Positions 8,453-17,708 of a stretch of DNA of 64,000 nt are shown here, piece after piece. Source of the DNA: Aerosticca soli (GTDB lineage: Bacteria; Pseudomonadota; Gammaproteobacteria; Xanthomonadales; Rhodanobacteraceae); NCBI RefSeq assembly GCF_003967035.1, contig NZ_AP018560.1, forward strand, positions 2,069,001 to 2,133,000. The letters run 5' to 3'. The notes under the pieces are model-generated. The model did no database searches, was not told where the DNA came from, and saw nothing but the letters and a program-made list of their open reading frames with translations. How positions within the stretch are numbered: position 1 is the stretch's first letter; each line of letters opens with the position of its first letter. The position numbers and the translations under genes are program-made.

Positions 8453-8983
8453 TTAGCCCTTCGCGCCGGCCTCCGTCGCGGAAGGATGCGGCAGCGTCCA
8501 GTTCGGGCGCACGAAATGGCAGGTATAGCCGTCCGGATAGCGCTGCAGGTAATCCTGATGCTCGGGTTCGGCCCCCCAGAAATCGCCGGCCGGCGCAAGT
8601 TCGGTGACCACCTTGCCCGGCCAGCGGCCGGAGGCGTCGATGTCGGCGATCAGCGCCTTCGCGATGCGGCGCTGCTCCTCACTGGTATAGAAAATCGCCG
8701 AACGATAGCTCGGCCCGATGTCATTGCCCTGCCGGTTGGGCGTGGTGGGATCGTGGATCTGGAAAAAGTATTCCAGCAAGGCGCGATAGCCGAGCCGCGT
8801 CGGATCGAAGAGGACTTCCACCGCCTCGGCATGATTGCCGTGATGGCGGTAGGTGGCATGCGGCACGTCACCGCCGGTGTAGCCGACCCGGGTGCGCAGG
8901 ACGCCCGGGAGATGCCGGATGAGTTCCTGCACGCCCCAGAAACAGCCGCCGGCGAGGACGGCGCGCTCGATGGGCGGGTTCAT
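8453..8983 (-). CDS. msrA: Peptide-methionine (S)-S-oxide reductase
   Basis: Repairs the S-epimer of methionine sulfoxide in proteins using thioredoxin. The 176-residue protein has the catalytic GCFWG with Cys14, followed by GYTGG and [13 protein letters not shown], and the typical length. No signal peptide is seen, so it acts in the cytoplasm. The start ATG overlaps the msrB stop by 4 bp (ATGA), so both reductases are made from one message. The C-terminal cysteine in TCHF (position 156) could act as resolving Cys. Confidence 0.95.
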   Translation of the reverse strand: MNPPIERAVLAGGCFWGVQELIRHLPGVLRTRVGYTGGDVPHATYRHHGNHAEAVEVLFDPTRLGYRALLEYFFQIHDPTTPNRQGNDIGPSYRSAIFYTSEEQRRIAKALIADIDASGRWPGKVVTELAPAGDFWGAEPEHQDYLQRYPDGYTCHFVRPNWTLPHPSATEAGAKG

Positions 8984-9444
8984 GGCGCCTGCTCCCGCCC
9001 GGCTCCTTCGAACAGGCGGCGATACTCACCGTAACCCTCACGCTCCAGGTCTTCCAGAGGAATGAAGCGCAAGGCTGCGGAATTGATGCAGTAGCGCAAT
9101 CCGCCGCGATCACGGGGACCGTCGGGAAAGACGTGGCCCAGATGACTGTCGCCGTGCGCCGAGCGTACTTCGGTACGGATCATGCCGTGGCTGGTGTCGC
9201 GCCGTTCGACCACGTTCTCCGGCTCGACCGGCCGGGTGAAGCTCGGCCAGCCGCAGCCGCTGTCGAACTTGTCCAGCGAGGTGAACAGCGGCTCGCCAGA
9301 CACGATGTCCACATATAATCCCGGTGCCTTGTGGTCGTGATAGGCGTTGTGGAACGGACGTTCGGTGGCGTTGAGCTGGGTGACGCGGAACTGCTCGGGG
9401 GTCAGGCGCGCCAGCGCTTCGGGGGTCTTGCGATATGCACCCAT
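8980..9444 (-). CDS. msrB: Peptide-methionine (R)-S-oxide reductase
   Basis: Reduces the R-epimer of methionine sulfoxide, complementing MsrA. The 154-residue protein carries [24 protein letters not shown] and the catalytic Cys in [12 protein letters not shown] (near residue 120). The paired CxxC zinc ligands of zinc-type MsrB are absent, so it is the metal-free form. ATG 9444 (MGAYRKT) is preceded by a GTGAGG ribosome site; an upstream extension to 9528 is open but lacks family similarity. First gene of the msrB-msrA pair. Confidence 0.94.
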   Translation of the reverse strand: MGAYRKTPEALARLTPEQFRVTQLNATERPFHNAYHDHKAPGLYVDIVSGEPLFTSLDKFDSGCGWPSFTRPVEPENVVERRDTSHGMIRTEVRSAHGDSHLGHVFPDGPRDRGGLRYCINSAALRFIPLEDLEREGYGEYRRLFEGAGREQAP

Positions 9445-9757
9445 GTGGAGCCTCACGATCGGTAAGTTTTCTTCACGGCATGGACGGGCTTCGGGTCGGC
9501 GGCGCCACGGACGACGCGGGACGATCATGCGCCAACGCGCTGTCGATCCGACTGCTCATGCAGGCGGAGCCTGCGACGACTGCCGGTGCTGCCGATGGCC
9601 ACAGGTCCCTCCGTGCGGGACGCCCGCGCCAGCAAGGCTCTCGCGCCACAAGGCGGCCGGACCCGCGGCATCGAGATGACGCGGGCCCGGCTCCAAAGGC
9701 GCATGGCCTTGCCTGCCCTTCAAAGCGGCAGGTCGAAAGCCGAGGCCGATTGAAGAC
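9445..9757. other. Non-coding stretch between msrB start and the adh 3' hairpin
   Basis: About 310 bp. It should hold the msrBA promoter near its left end, but I could not find a convincing -35/-10 pair. An open frame on the plus strand runs through it into adh but has no recognisable content. Nothing else is evident. Confidence 0.4.
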
Positions 9758-9795
9758 CTTCCTCCCGCCTGCTCGCGAAAGCCGGCGGGAGGAAG
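9758..9795. other. Perfect 12-bp hairpin downstream of the alcohol dehydrogenase gene
   Basis: CTTCCTCCCGCC (9758-9769) pairs perfectly with GGCGGGAGGAAG (9784-9795) across a 14-nt loop. It begins 7 bp after the adh stop on the minus strand. There is no T-run, so it is probably a transcript-stabilising or factor-dependent termination structure rather than a classical intrinsic terminator. Confidence 0.55.
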
Positions 9796-9802
9796 CGCGT
9801 CG

Positions 9803-10870
9803 TCAGGCGGCCTTGGCCTGCTGCTTGAGCGTGGCCATGTCGATCACGAAGCGGTACTTCACGTCGCTCTTGAGCATGCGCTCGTAGGCGGTGTTGATGT
9901 AGTCGATCGGGATCAGCTCGATGTCCGAGACGATGCCGTGCTGGGCGCAGAAGTCCAGCATCTCCTGCGTCTCGGCGATGCCGCCGATCAGGGAACCGGC
10001 GAGCGCACGGCGCTTGAAGATGAGGTTGAACACGGTCGGCGAGGGATGCGGCTCGGCCGGGGCACCGACCAGGCACATGGTGCCGTCGCGCTTCAGGGTA
10101 TTGAGGTACGGATCGAGGTTGTGCGGCGCGGCCACGGTGTTGACGATGAGGTCGATGCTGCCGGCGTGGCGGGCCATCTGATCGGCATCCTTGGAGATCA
10201 CCACCTCATCGGCACCCAGGCGCTTGGCATCGGCCTCCTTGCCGGGCGAGGTGGTGAACAGCACCACGTGCGCGCCCATGGCGTGGGCCAGCTTGACGCC
10301 CATGTGGCCGAGGCCACCCAGCCCCACGATGCCGACCTTCTTGCCGGGACCGGCACCCCAGTGGCGCAGCGGCGAATAGGTGGTGATGCCGGCGCACAAG
10401 AGCGGCGCCACCGCGGCGAGGTTCTCGGTGTGGTTCACGCGCAGCACGAACTGCTCATCGACCACGATGCGCTCGGAATAGCCGCCGTAGGTGTTGCCGC
10501 CATCCTCCTGGCGCGGGCCGTTGTAGGTGCCGGTGAAGCCTTTCTCGCAGTACTGCTCCAGCCCTTCCCGGCAGGACGGGCAGGTGCGGCAGCTGTCGAC
10601 CATGCAGCCCACGCCGACGGTGTCGCCGACCTTGAAGCGCGTCACGTGGTTGCCGACGGCCACCACCTTGCCGACGATCTCGTGCCCGGGCACGCAGGGA
10701 TAGATGGTGTTCTTCCATTCGTTGCGGGCGGTGTGCAGGTCCGAGTGACAGACGCCGCAATAGAGGATGTCGATCTGCACGTCGTGCGGACCCGGCTCGC
10801 GGCGGTCGATGGAGAACGGCGCCAGCGGCTGGGTGGCGGACTGGGCGGCATAGGCAAGGGTCTTGCTCAT
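9803..10870 (-). CDS. Zinc-dependent NAD(P) alcohol dehydrogenase (YahK/CAD-like)
   Basis: A 355-residue medium-chain dehydrogenase. The catalytic zinc motif CGVCHSDLHT and GHEIVGKVVAVG are followed by the structural-zinc cysteines in CRTCPSCREGLEQYC and the Rossmann motif GLGGLGHMGV. FTTSPGKEADAKRLGADEVV at the nucleotide site resembles the YahK/AdhC group that reduces aldehydes with NADPH. The start ATG 10870 has a strong AGGAG 7 bp upstream; a longer open frame to 11077 is not supported. It is monocistronic, followed by a strong hairpin, and divergent from ubiM. The physiological substrate is not clear. Confidence 0.88.
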   Translation of the reverse strand: MSKTLAYAAQSATQPLAPFSIDRREPGPHDVQIDILYCGVCHSDLHTARNEWKNTIYPCVPGHEIVGKVVAVGNHVTRFKVGDTVGVGCMVDSCRTCPSCREGLEQYCEKGFTGTYNGPRQEDGGNTYGGYSERIVVDEQFVLRVNHTENLAAVAPLLCAGITTYSPLRHWGAGPGKKVGIVGLGGLGHMGVKLAHAMGAHVVLFTTSPGKEADAKRLGADEVVISKDADQMARHAGSIDLIVNTVAAPHNLDPYLNTLKRDGTMCLVGAPAEPHPSPTVFNLIFKRRALAGSLIGGIAETQEMLDFCAQHGIVSDIELIPIDYINTAYERMLKSDVKYRFVIDMATLKQQAKAA

Positions 10871-11120
10871 GATGGATCTCCTGGGGAAATGGGAGGCCTT
10901 GGAAAACCGGGCAGCGGCCACGGCGAGTGCCCAAGTTTGGGGGCGATCGCGCCTGGCACAAGGGGTGTAAGGCGGTGCGATCGCATGGCATACGCCCGCG
11001 CGAAACGGTGGCGGTCCGATACGGCTGAACTTTTCTGCCGCAAGCGCTTGACCGGCGTCAGCGCGCGGGGCGGTCATGCCGCCTACGATCTTTCTGTGAT
11101 CCTAAAGGCGGAATGATGGC

Positions 11121-12371
11121 ATGCACGCGTACAGCGACATCGTGGTGGTCGGCGCAGGCCCGGCCGGTCTGTGTTTTTCGCAGGCGATGGATGGCAGCGG
11201 GCTTTCGGTCAGCCTGATCGAGCGCCAGCCGGCCGCCGTGCTGGCGGCGCCGCCCGACGACGGACGCGAGATCGCGCTCACGCACCGTTCGCGCAGCCTG
11301 CTGACTTCGCTCGGGGTGTGGCGCCACCTGCGGACGGACGAGATCGGCGTGTTGCGCGATGCCCGCGTCCTCGACGATGCCACCCGCACGCAGCTGTGGT
11401 TTCGCCATCAGGACGGCGGCCGCGCCGAACTCGGCTGGCTGGTCGGCAACCATGCCCTGCGCCGCGCCGCCTACCTCGAGGCTTCGAGCGGCGCGCAGGT
11501 GCGTTTGCATACCGGCATCGAGGCCAGCGGCCTGCGCCGCGTCGACGGTCACGTGGAGCTCGACCTTGGCGACGGCAGCCGCCTGCGCACGCGCCTGTTG
11601 ATCGCCGCCGACAGCCGCTTCTCCGCCCTGCGCCGGGCCGCCGGCATCGCCGCCGACCTGCACGACTACGGCAAGACCATGCTGGTGCTGCGCATGCGTC
11701 ATGAAGTGCCGCACGAAGGCGTGGCCTGGGAATGGTTCGCCCGCGGCCAGACCCTGGCGCTGCTGCCGTTGGCCGAACCGCATACCTCGTCCGTGGTGGT
11801 GACCCTGGCACCGGCGGCGATGCAAGCCCTGCTCGCGCTCGACGATGCGGCGCTGGAAGCCGAGCTGGCGGCGCGTTTCCGGCATCGCCTGGGCACGATG
11901 CGCGTGGCCGGGCCGCGCTGCACATACCCGCTGGTCGGCGTGTATGCCCGCGCCTTCGTCGCCGACCAGTTCGCCCTGCTCGGCGATGCGGCGGTGGGCA
12001 TGCATCCGGTGACCGCGCACGGCTTCAATTTCGGCCTGCTAGGCGCGGCCACCCTGGCGCGCGAGCTACGCGCGGCGCACGCCGCTGGCCAGCCGTTCTG
12101 GGCGCGTGAGCCGCTCTGCCGTTACCAACGCGCGCATCGTCTGGCGACCTGGCCGCTCTACCGCGCCACCCAGGCGCTGGCCACGCTGTTCACCGACGAT
12201 CGTGCGCCGGCGCGCCTGCTGCGCCGCATGAGCCTGGACCTGGGCGCGCGACTGACGCCGTTCCGGCGCTGGGTCGCCGCCGGCCTCACCGACGAGGCCC
12301 CCTCGCCCGCTCCCTGGTGCCAGATCGCCGCCGCGCTGCGCCCGTCGCGGCCGACTCATTCGCCGGGGTGA
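11121..12371 (+). CDS. ubiM: FAD-dependent ubiquinone-biosynthesis hydroxylase, UbiM type
   Basis: UbiH/UbiF/COQ6-family flavin monooxygenase; the UbiM branch hydroxylates several positions of the ubiquinone ring in some proteobacteria. The 416-residue protein has VVGAGPAGL at the N-terminus, DGREIALTHRS (near 54-64), HDYGKTMLVLRM and the second FAD motif LLGDAAVGMHPVTAHGF. The last and the HDYGKTM block are characteristic of UbiM rather than UbiH or UbiF. No membrane segment is seen. Its last 16 bp overlap the convergent acylase gene. No other ubi gene is nearby. Confidence 0.8.
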   Translation: MHAYSDIVVVGAGPAGLCFSQAMDGSGLSVSLIERQPAAVLAAPPDDGREIALTHRSRSLLTSLGVWRHLRTDEIGVLRDARVLDDATRTQLWFRHQDGGRAELGWLVGNHALRRAAYLEASSGAQVRLHTGIEASGLRRVDGHVELDLGDGSRLRTRLLIAADSRFSALRRAAGIAADLHDYGKTMLVLRMRHEVPHEGVAWEWFARGQTLALLPLAEPHTSSVVVTLAPAAMQALLALDDAALEAELAARFRHRLGTMRVAGPRCTYPLVGVYARAFVADQFALLGDAAVGMHPVTAHGFNFGLLGAATLARELRAAHAAGQPFWAREPLCRYQRAHRLATWPLYRATQALATLFTDDRAPARLLRRMSLDLGARLTPFRRWVAAGLTDEAPSPAPWCQIAAALRPSRPTHSPG

Positions 12372-14557
12372 TAGCGCCGCTCGATGTGCCCGGACAGCTC
12401 GGCCTCGTCGAAATACACCGCGCGCAGGTCACCGGTGGTATAGCGCTCGGCCTGGTCGGCAAAATGCGGCGAATGTGCATCGCCGCTCTCGCCGCCGGCG
12501 CTCACCGCGCGGGCGACGGGCTTGCCGGGTCCAAAGGCGACCACGGCGACGAAGCTGTTGCCGCTGGTGCCGTAGTAGCGCCGCGTACCCGGCCAACGGC
12601 GCGCACCGAACGAGGCCAGCGAACCCCAGCGGGCCGAGGTGAACGCCACCGGTAGGCTGGGCTTGGTGTCGTCGAAATGCGGCGCGATGGCGCCGTCGAT
12701 GCGCTGGAAGCGGTTGACCGTGCCCCAGGGCACGCCATAGCTGCCGAAATCGCGTTCGAGCCGTGCCACCGCCTGCTGCAGCGCCGCGAGGCGCGACGAC
12801 GAGGCCGCCGGATCGGCCATGCGTGCATAAGGGTCGCCACCAGCTTCAGGGTGTGCCAGCGCGTCCCAGAGCGTATCGCCCCAGAACACCGCCAGCGTGG
12901 TCGGCATCGAGGTCACGCCCCAGCGGTCGTCCCAGCCGCGCAGCAGGGCGATCGGCCCGGCCAGCGCGGCCTTGCGCGCATCGCCGGCCGGCAGGGCGTC
13001 GTAATCGGCCAGAAGACGCGGCAGCAGGCTGGCGAACGCGGGCAGGTAGGGATCGAACGCCGCATCGATCAGGCCGGCCAGGGTGAAATCCCGGCGCCCC
13101 TCCAGCACGCGCAAGGCATGCAGGCCACGCGGATTCTCGCCCACGCTGTCCATGTAGCGCGGGTAGTCCTGCCGCCGCGGGCTGTACGGGCCGGCGGCCG
13201 AATAGGGCCAGTCGTTGGTGTTGAACACCCAGCCATTGGGCGGATTGCGCACCTGCGGCAGCTCATCGAGCGCATGCAGCCCATGCCAGTCGGTGGCCGG
13301 GTCGCTGCCATCCACCGGACGGGTGTAGTCGAAGCGGTCGTCGCGGCGCGGCATGAATTGCGGATGCAGGTAGGCGATCTCGCCCTTGTCGTCGGCCAGC
13401 AGCGTGTTGTTGGAGGAGTTGGCCTTGAGGCCGGCCACCTTCAGATAACTGGCGTAATCGCGCGTCTTGGTACGCAGCCAGCTCTGCTCCAGCGCCTCGA
13501 TCGGCCGGTTCATCAGCGCCAGCGCGATCCATCGGCCGTCCGCGGCCCGCACGATCGGCCCATGATGGGTGGCATAGACGGTGAAGCGGCGCTCGTGCAG
13601 GGCGCCGTCCGTACCCCGGCAGGGAATGGCGATCTCGCGCACCGCGAGCGGCCGCAATTCGCTGCCGTAGCGATAGAACAGCCGGCCATCCCGGCGGACG
13701 ATGGTCTCGGCGAATTCGTCCACCGCATCGGCGGTGGTCGAGGTGTGCATCCAGCCGATGTGCGCATTGAAGCCCTGGTAGATGAAGAACTGCCCCCAGG
13801 TCGCGGCGCCATAGACGTCGAGACCTTCGTCACTGCGCATCTGCAATTCGCTGCGGAAAAAGAACGAGGTATGCGGATTGATGAGCAACAGCGCGCGGCC
13901 ATCCGCGGACAGCTGCGGAGCGATGGCGATGCCGTTGGAGCCGCGCGGCTCGTCCTCGTGCGGCAGGGTCTCGGCCGCGGCCAGCGGCGCATCCCCGGCG
14001 CGACCGTAGAAATCGCGCAAGGGACCGAGCGCAGCGCGCTCGATGTCCCCGCCGATGCTGCCTTCGGTGAAGGACAAGGCCATCCACGGCTCGAAGTGCG
14101 TGATGACCTTCGGCCGTACCTGGGGATGGGTGGCCAGGTAGTAGTTGAGCCCGTCGGCCCAGGCTTCCATCAACGTGCGCAGCCAGCGTGGGCTTTGGCC
14201 GTACAGGCGGTGAAGCTGCGCTTCGTCGATGAACAGCCGCTGGCGCAGATCCGACCACAGCGCCGACTCGCCCTCGGCTTGGGCGCGCCAGCCGAGCGCA
14301 TCGAGATAGTTCGACTCGATGCGCGGAAAATCGTCCTCGGCCTGGGCGTAGATCGCACCGAACACCGCCGCGGCATCGCTGCGGCCGTGCACGTGGGCGA
14401 TGCCCCAGTCGTCGCGCACGATGACCACCGCCTGCGCCTGCCGGCGCCAGCGCGCGCTGTCGGATTCGCCGGCCTGCGTGGCACCCGCCGCGAGCACGGC
14501 GGCGAGCAGCAAGGCTGCCCCGCCACACGGCAGCCGAAGAAAGGACGGAACGGACAT
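12356..14557 (-). CDS. Secreted penicillin-acylase-family Ntn hydrolase
   Basis: An N-terminal-nucleophile amidase processed autocatalytically into two chains. The frame has a hydrophobic export signal (about residues 5-30 of the ATG form, ending near ATQAG), an alpha-chain region with DDWGIAHVHG and the cleavage site EPRGSNGIA, where Ser207 (counted from ATG 14557) becomes the nucleophile. INPHTSFFF and the beta chain follow, to 733 aa in all. ATG 14557 has GGGGGAG 7 bp upstream and is preferred over TTG 14575. The family includes penicillin G acylases, aculeacin acylase and acyl-homoserine-lactone acylases; the substrate cannot be assigned here. Probably periplasmic. Confidence 0.83.
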   Translation of the reverse strand: MSVPSFLRLPCGGAALLLAAVLAAGATQAGESDSARWRRQAQAVVIVRDDWGIAHVHGRSDAAAVFGAIYAQAEDDFPRIESNYLDALGWRAQAEGESALWSDLRQRLFIDEAQLHRLYGQSPRWLRTLMEAWADGLNYYLATHPQVRPKVITHFEPWMALSFTEGSIGGDIERAALGPLRDFYGRAGDAPLAAAETLPHEDEPRGSNGIAIAPQLSADGRALLLINPHTSFFFRSELQMRSDEGLDVYGAATWGQFFIYQGFNAHIGWMHTSTTADAVDEFAETIVRRDGRLFYRYGSELRPLAVREIAIPCRGTDGALHERRFTVYATHHGPIVRAADGRWIALALMNRPIEALEQSWLRTKTRDYASYLKVAGLKANSSNNTLLADDKGEIAYLHPQFMPRRDDRFDYTRPVDGSDPATDWHGLHALDELPQVRNPPNGWVFNTNDWPYSAAGPYSPRRQDYPRYMDSVGENPRGLHALRVLEGRRDFTLAGLIDAAFDPYLPAFASLLPRLLADYDALPAGDARKAALAGPIALLRGWDDRWGVTSMPTTLAVFWGDTLWDALAHPEAGGDPYARMADPAASSSRLAALQQAVARLERDFGSYGVPWGTVNRFQRIDGAIAPHFDDTKPSLPVAFTSARWGSLASFGARRWPGTRRYYGTSGNSFVAVVAFGPGKPVARAVSAGGESGDAHSPHFADQAERYTTGDLRAVYFDEAELSGHIERRYHPGE

Positions 14558-14675
14558 GGAAGACTCCCCCGGCAAACGTGAAAGACGCGCGGCACCCTAA
14601 CAGGCCTGCGGCAGGGTTCGCACTTGACCGAAACGGCATGCCGGCCCGAAAGCGCGGCGTCTCGCATTCACCGGC

Positions 14676-16796
14676 ATGCGGCGGTATGTTCGCGGCATGC
14701 TCAAAGCCGACGCCGACGCCATGTTCGAAGGACTCCGTTTCATCCACTGGAAGGCCGAGCAGGACGCCGACGGCCTGGTCACCCTGACCCTGGATCGCGC
14801 CGACAGCCGGGTCAATGCGCTTTCGCGCGCGGTGCTCGAGGAACTGGAGCAGATCGTCGAGCGGCTGGCGATCGAGCAGCCGGCCGGCGTCGTGATCGCC
14901 TCGGCCAAGCCGTCCGGCTTTGCGGTGGGCGCGGACATCCACGAATTCGTCGCCTATGCGCGCGAAGGCAGCGTGCTGGAAAACATCGAGCGCGGCCAGC
15001 GCATCTTCGAGGCGCTGGCCCGTCTGCCCTGTCCCACCGTGGCGGCGCTGCACGGGCTGTGCCTGGGCGGCGGCACCGAGCTTGCGCTGGCCTGCGGCCA
15101 ACGGATCGCCGCGGACGACGAGGCCACGCGCATCGGCCTGCCCGAGGTCAAGCTGGGCATCCATCCGGGTTGGGGCGGCACGGCCCGCCTGCCGCGGCTG
15201 ATCGGCGCCCCGGATGCGCTCGCGTTGATGCTGACCGGCAAGGCGCTGTCGGCACGCGCCGCCCTCGCGACCGGTCTGGTGCATCGGCTGGCCCCGCGCG
15301 GCGATCTGCTGGCCGAGGCCCGCGCCCTGCTGCGGCATCCGCAGCCCCTGCCGGCCGGACGCCGGGCGCGGGCGCTGCTCACCAATGCGTGGCCGGCACG
15401 ACAGATCCTGGCGCCGCTCGTGCGCCGGCGCACCGCGGCCAAGGTGCGCCCCGAACATTACCCCGCCCCGTTCGCCCTGATCGAGGTATGGCGGCGCGGC
15501 GGTGGCGACATCGAGCAGCGGCTTGCGCTAGAGGCGCGCTCGGTCGCGCGGCTGGCGGCGACGCCCACCGCACGCAACCTGATCCGCCTGTTCTTCCTGC
15601 AGGAGCGCCTGAAACATCAGGGCGAGGGAACTGCCCACGGCATCGCGCGGCTGCACGTGGTCGGCGCCGGGGTGATGGGCGCAGACATCGCCGCCTGGGC
15701 CGCGCTCAAGGGCTTTCAGGTGACCCTGCAGGACCGCGAGGCCGCCCTGGTGTCGCCGGCGCTGGCGCGGGCCCGTGCGCTGTTTGCGAGCAAGCTCGGC
15801 AGCGAGCGGCGGATCGAGGAGGCCATGGGACGCCTCCAGGCGGACGTCGAGGGTCATGGCATCGCCACGGCCGATCTGGTGATCGAGGCGATCGTCGAGG
15901 ACGCCGAGGCCAAGCGGGCGCTGTATGCGCAGATCGAGCCCAGACTCAAGCCCGAGGCGATCCTGGCCAGCAACACATCCGGCCTGCCGCTCGAGCTCCT
16001 GGCGCGCGACCTGGCCGCGCCGCAGCGTTTCCTGGGCCTGCATTTCTTCAATCCGGTGGCGCGCATGCCGTTGGTCGAGGTCGGCCGCCAGCCGCGCCTG
16101 GACGGTCCGGTCGAAAAACGCGCACTGGCATTCGCCGCCGCTCTCGGCAAGCTGCCGCTGGCGGTGGCGGGTACGCCGGGCCTGCTGGTCAACCGGGTGC
16201 TGATGCCCTACCTCCTGGAAGCGCTGCGGCTGTACGGCGAAGGCGTGCCCGGCCCGCTGCTCGACCGCGCGGCACGCGATTTCGGCATGCCGATGGGCCC
16301 GATCGAACTGGCCGACACCGTCGGCCTCGACGTGTGCGCGGCGGTCGGCCGGGAGCTTGCGCCATTCCTTGGGCTGGAGCTTCCCGCCGGCGTGCTGGAA
16401 CCCAGGCTCGCCGCCGGCAAGCGCGGGCGCAAGGACGGCGAGGGTCTGTACGTCTGGCAGGACGGCCGGCCGCAGAAGCCCAAGCCCGCCGACGACACGC
16501 CGATGCCCGAGGATCTCGCCGACCGCCTGTTGCTGCCGCTGGTCAACGAGGCGGTGGCCTGCCTGGCCGACGGCGTGGTGGATGATGCCGACCTCCTGGA
16601 TGCCGGCGTGGTGTTCGGCACCGGATTCGCACCGTTTCGCGGCGGTCCGATCCAGTATCTGCGCGAGGAAGGCGTCGAGGTCGTCCACGCCCGGCTGGAG
16701 CGCCTGGCGCGCCGCCACGGTGAGCGCTTCAAGCCCCGCCGCGGGTGGGATCTCGCCGCGCTGCGGGAGGCGCCGGACGCGGCATCGGCGAGCTAG
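14676..16796 (+). CDS. fadJ: Bifunctional enoyl-CoA hydratase/3-hydroxyacyl-CoA dehydrogenase (FadJ-type alpha subunit)
   Basis: Multifunctional beta-oxidation enzyme. The N-terminal crotonase domain (about 15-200) has GFAVGADIHEF, GGGTELALACG and the catalytic Glu in LPEVKLGIHPGWGG. The NAD-binding domain begins at VVGAGVMGADIA (about 327-338) and contains ASNTSGLPL and GLHFFNPVARMPLVEV. A C-terminal 3-hydroxyacyl-CoA dehydrogenase domain follows (706 aa in total). ATG codons at 14676, 14697 and 14721 are all possible starts; 14721 (MFEGLRF) is closest to the conserved region. No thiolase (fadI/fadA) gene is adjacent, so the complex partner must lie elsewhere. Confidence 0.88.
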   Translation: MRRYVRGMLKADADAMFEGLRFIHWKAEQDADGLVTLTLDRADSRVNALSRAVLEELEQIVERLAIEQPAGVVIASAKPSGFAVGADIHEFVAYAREGSVLENIERGQRIFEALARLPCPTVAALHGLCLGGGTELALACGQRIAADDEATRIGLPEVKLGIHPGWGGTARLPRLIGAPDALALMLTGKALSARAALATGLVHRLAPRGDLLAEARALLRHPQPLPAGRRARALLTNAWPARQILAPLVRRRTAAKVRPEHYPAPFALIEVWRRGGGDIEQRLALEARSVARLAATPTARNLIRLFFLQERLKHQGEGTAHGIARLHVVGAGVMGADIAAWAALKGFQVTLQDREAALVSPALARARALFASKLGSERRIEEAMGRLQADVEGHGIATADLVIEAIVEDAEAKRALYAQIEPRLKPEAILASNTSGLPLELLARDLAAPQRFLGLHFFNPVARMPLVEVGRQPRLDGPVEKRALAFAAALGKLPLAVAGTPGLLVNRVLMPYLLEALRLYGEGVPGPLLDRAARDFGMPMGPIELADTVGLDVCAAVGRELAPFLGLELPAGVLEPRLAAGKRGRKDGEGLYVWQDGRPQKPKPADDTPMPEDLADRLLLPLVNEAVACLADGVVDDADLLDAGVVFGTGFAPFRGGPIQYLREEGVEVVHARLERLARRHGERFKPRRGWDLAALREAPDAASAS

Positions 16797-16846
16797 GCAC
16801 GCCGTTTGGTCCGGCGGTCATCGCGGCGCGCGACGCGGTGCCACAG

Positions 16847-17389
16847 TCACCAGACGATGTCCGCCGGCATGCCATCCTCGCCGGCCGCTTCGTTCGGATC
16901 GACCAGCAAGGCAAGCAACGCCGGTTCGACGGCATGCACCGCTTCGGCGACTGCGCGCTCGACGATGAGATAGCGGCCGTTGTGCTGCACGATGCCGAGC
17001 TCGCCGCGGTTGATCGCGGCGAACTGCTCGGCATCGGCGTAGACGCGGCGGATCTTGCCGCCGTATTCGAAGTGCCGCGCATGTTCGGCATCGGGCTTGT
17101 TGAGCGCGCGATCGGCGAGCAGCGCCTGCACCTTGGCCTTGCGTTCGCGCTTGAGGCGGGCGCGCTCGGCCGCCTCCTGTTCCGCGCGCCGCCGCTCGGC
17201 CGCCTCGGCCTGGGCGCGCAGCGCATAAGCCTTGGCCAGATCGATTTCCGCCGCATCGCGCGCGCTCGGGGCGGGCCTGGCCTGACCAGCACGGGGCTTG
17301 CCGCCGCGCGGCGGCCCGACGCGCTGGGCCTCGCGCACCTGTTTGACGATACCGCTCTTCAGCAATTGATCGCGCAGGGAATCGGCCAT
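16847..17389 (-). CDS. DUF2058 family protein (YaiL-like)
   Basis: A 180-residue soluble protein of unknown function. The N-terminal MADSLRDQLLKSGIV is diagnostic of DUF2058. A highly charged central segment (about 45-90) rich in Ala, Glu, Lys and Arg is probably a coiled coil, followed by the conserved YGGKIRRVYADAEQ region. E. coli YaiL belongs here and has been linked to ribosome-associated fractions, but no role is established. ATG 17389 is preceded by GGGTGGAAAG. It is convergent with the FadJ-type gene. Confidence 0.82.
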   Translation of the reverse strand: MADSLRDQLLKSGIVKQVREAQRVGPPRGGKPRAGQARPAPSARDAAEIDLAKAYALRAQAEAAERRRAEQEAAERARLKRERKAKVQALLADRALNKPDAEHARHFEYGGKIRRVYADAEQFAAINRGELGIVQHNGRYLIVERAVAEAVHAVEPALLALLVDPNEAAGEDGMPADIVW

Positions 17390-17489
17390 GACTTTCCACC
17401 CTTCAAAAACATCGACATCGAGAAAACCCAAGCTCACCACGCCGCGACCCGCCAGCGCAGGCTTGGGCCAAGACCCGCTTTGCACACGC

Positions 17490-17708
17490 TCAGTAATGCG
17501 GTGGTGGCGGCTCGCCGTGCGGATCGGGACTGTGCGCCAGCCGCAGCGTGGCAAGCTCGCCACGCAGGTCGCGCAGCAGGCGTTCGAGCGCGACGATGCG
17601 CAACGACTGCTCGGCATCGGCCGCGGCCAGCGCGGCGACGGTCTCGTCGAGGAACGCCAGCCTGACCTCGAGCTCGTCGAGCCTGGCTTCCAGCCGGTCC
17701 GCGCTCAT
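17490..17708 (-). CDS. slyX: SlyX family protein
   Basis: A 72-residue protein predicted to form a coiled coil: [20 protein letters not shown] and repeated heptads up to [13 protein letters not shown], then a short Pro/His-rich C-terminus ending PPPPHY. This matches SlyX, whose function is unknown. The start ATG overlaps the ugd stop (ATGA), an unusual operon partner for slyX and the main reason to accept so short a gene. Confidence 0.8.
   Translation of the reverse strand: MSADRLEARLDELEVRLAFLDETVAALAAADAEQSLRIVALERLLRDLRGELATLRLAHSPDPHGEPPPPHY

Noticed and set aside
9435-9887. 150-codon plus-strand ORF between msrB and adh
   Set aside because: Overlaps both neighbours antisense, no ribosome site, no family similarity.
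12677-14581. 634-codon plus-strand frame opposite the Ntn acylase gene
   Set aside because: The acylase has signal peptide, catalytic site and ribosome site; the antisense frame has none.
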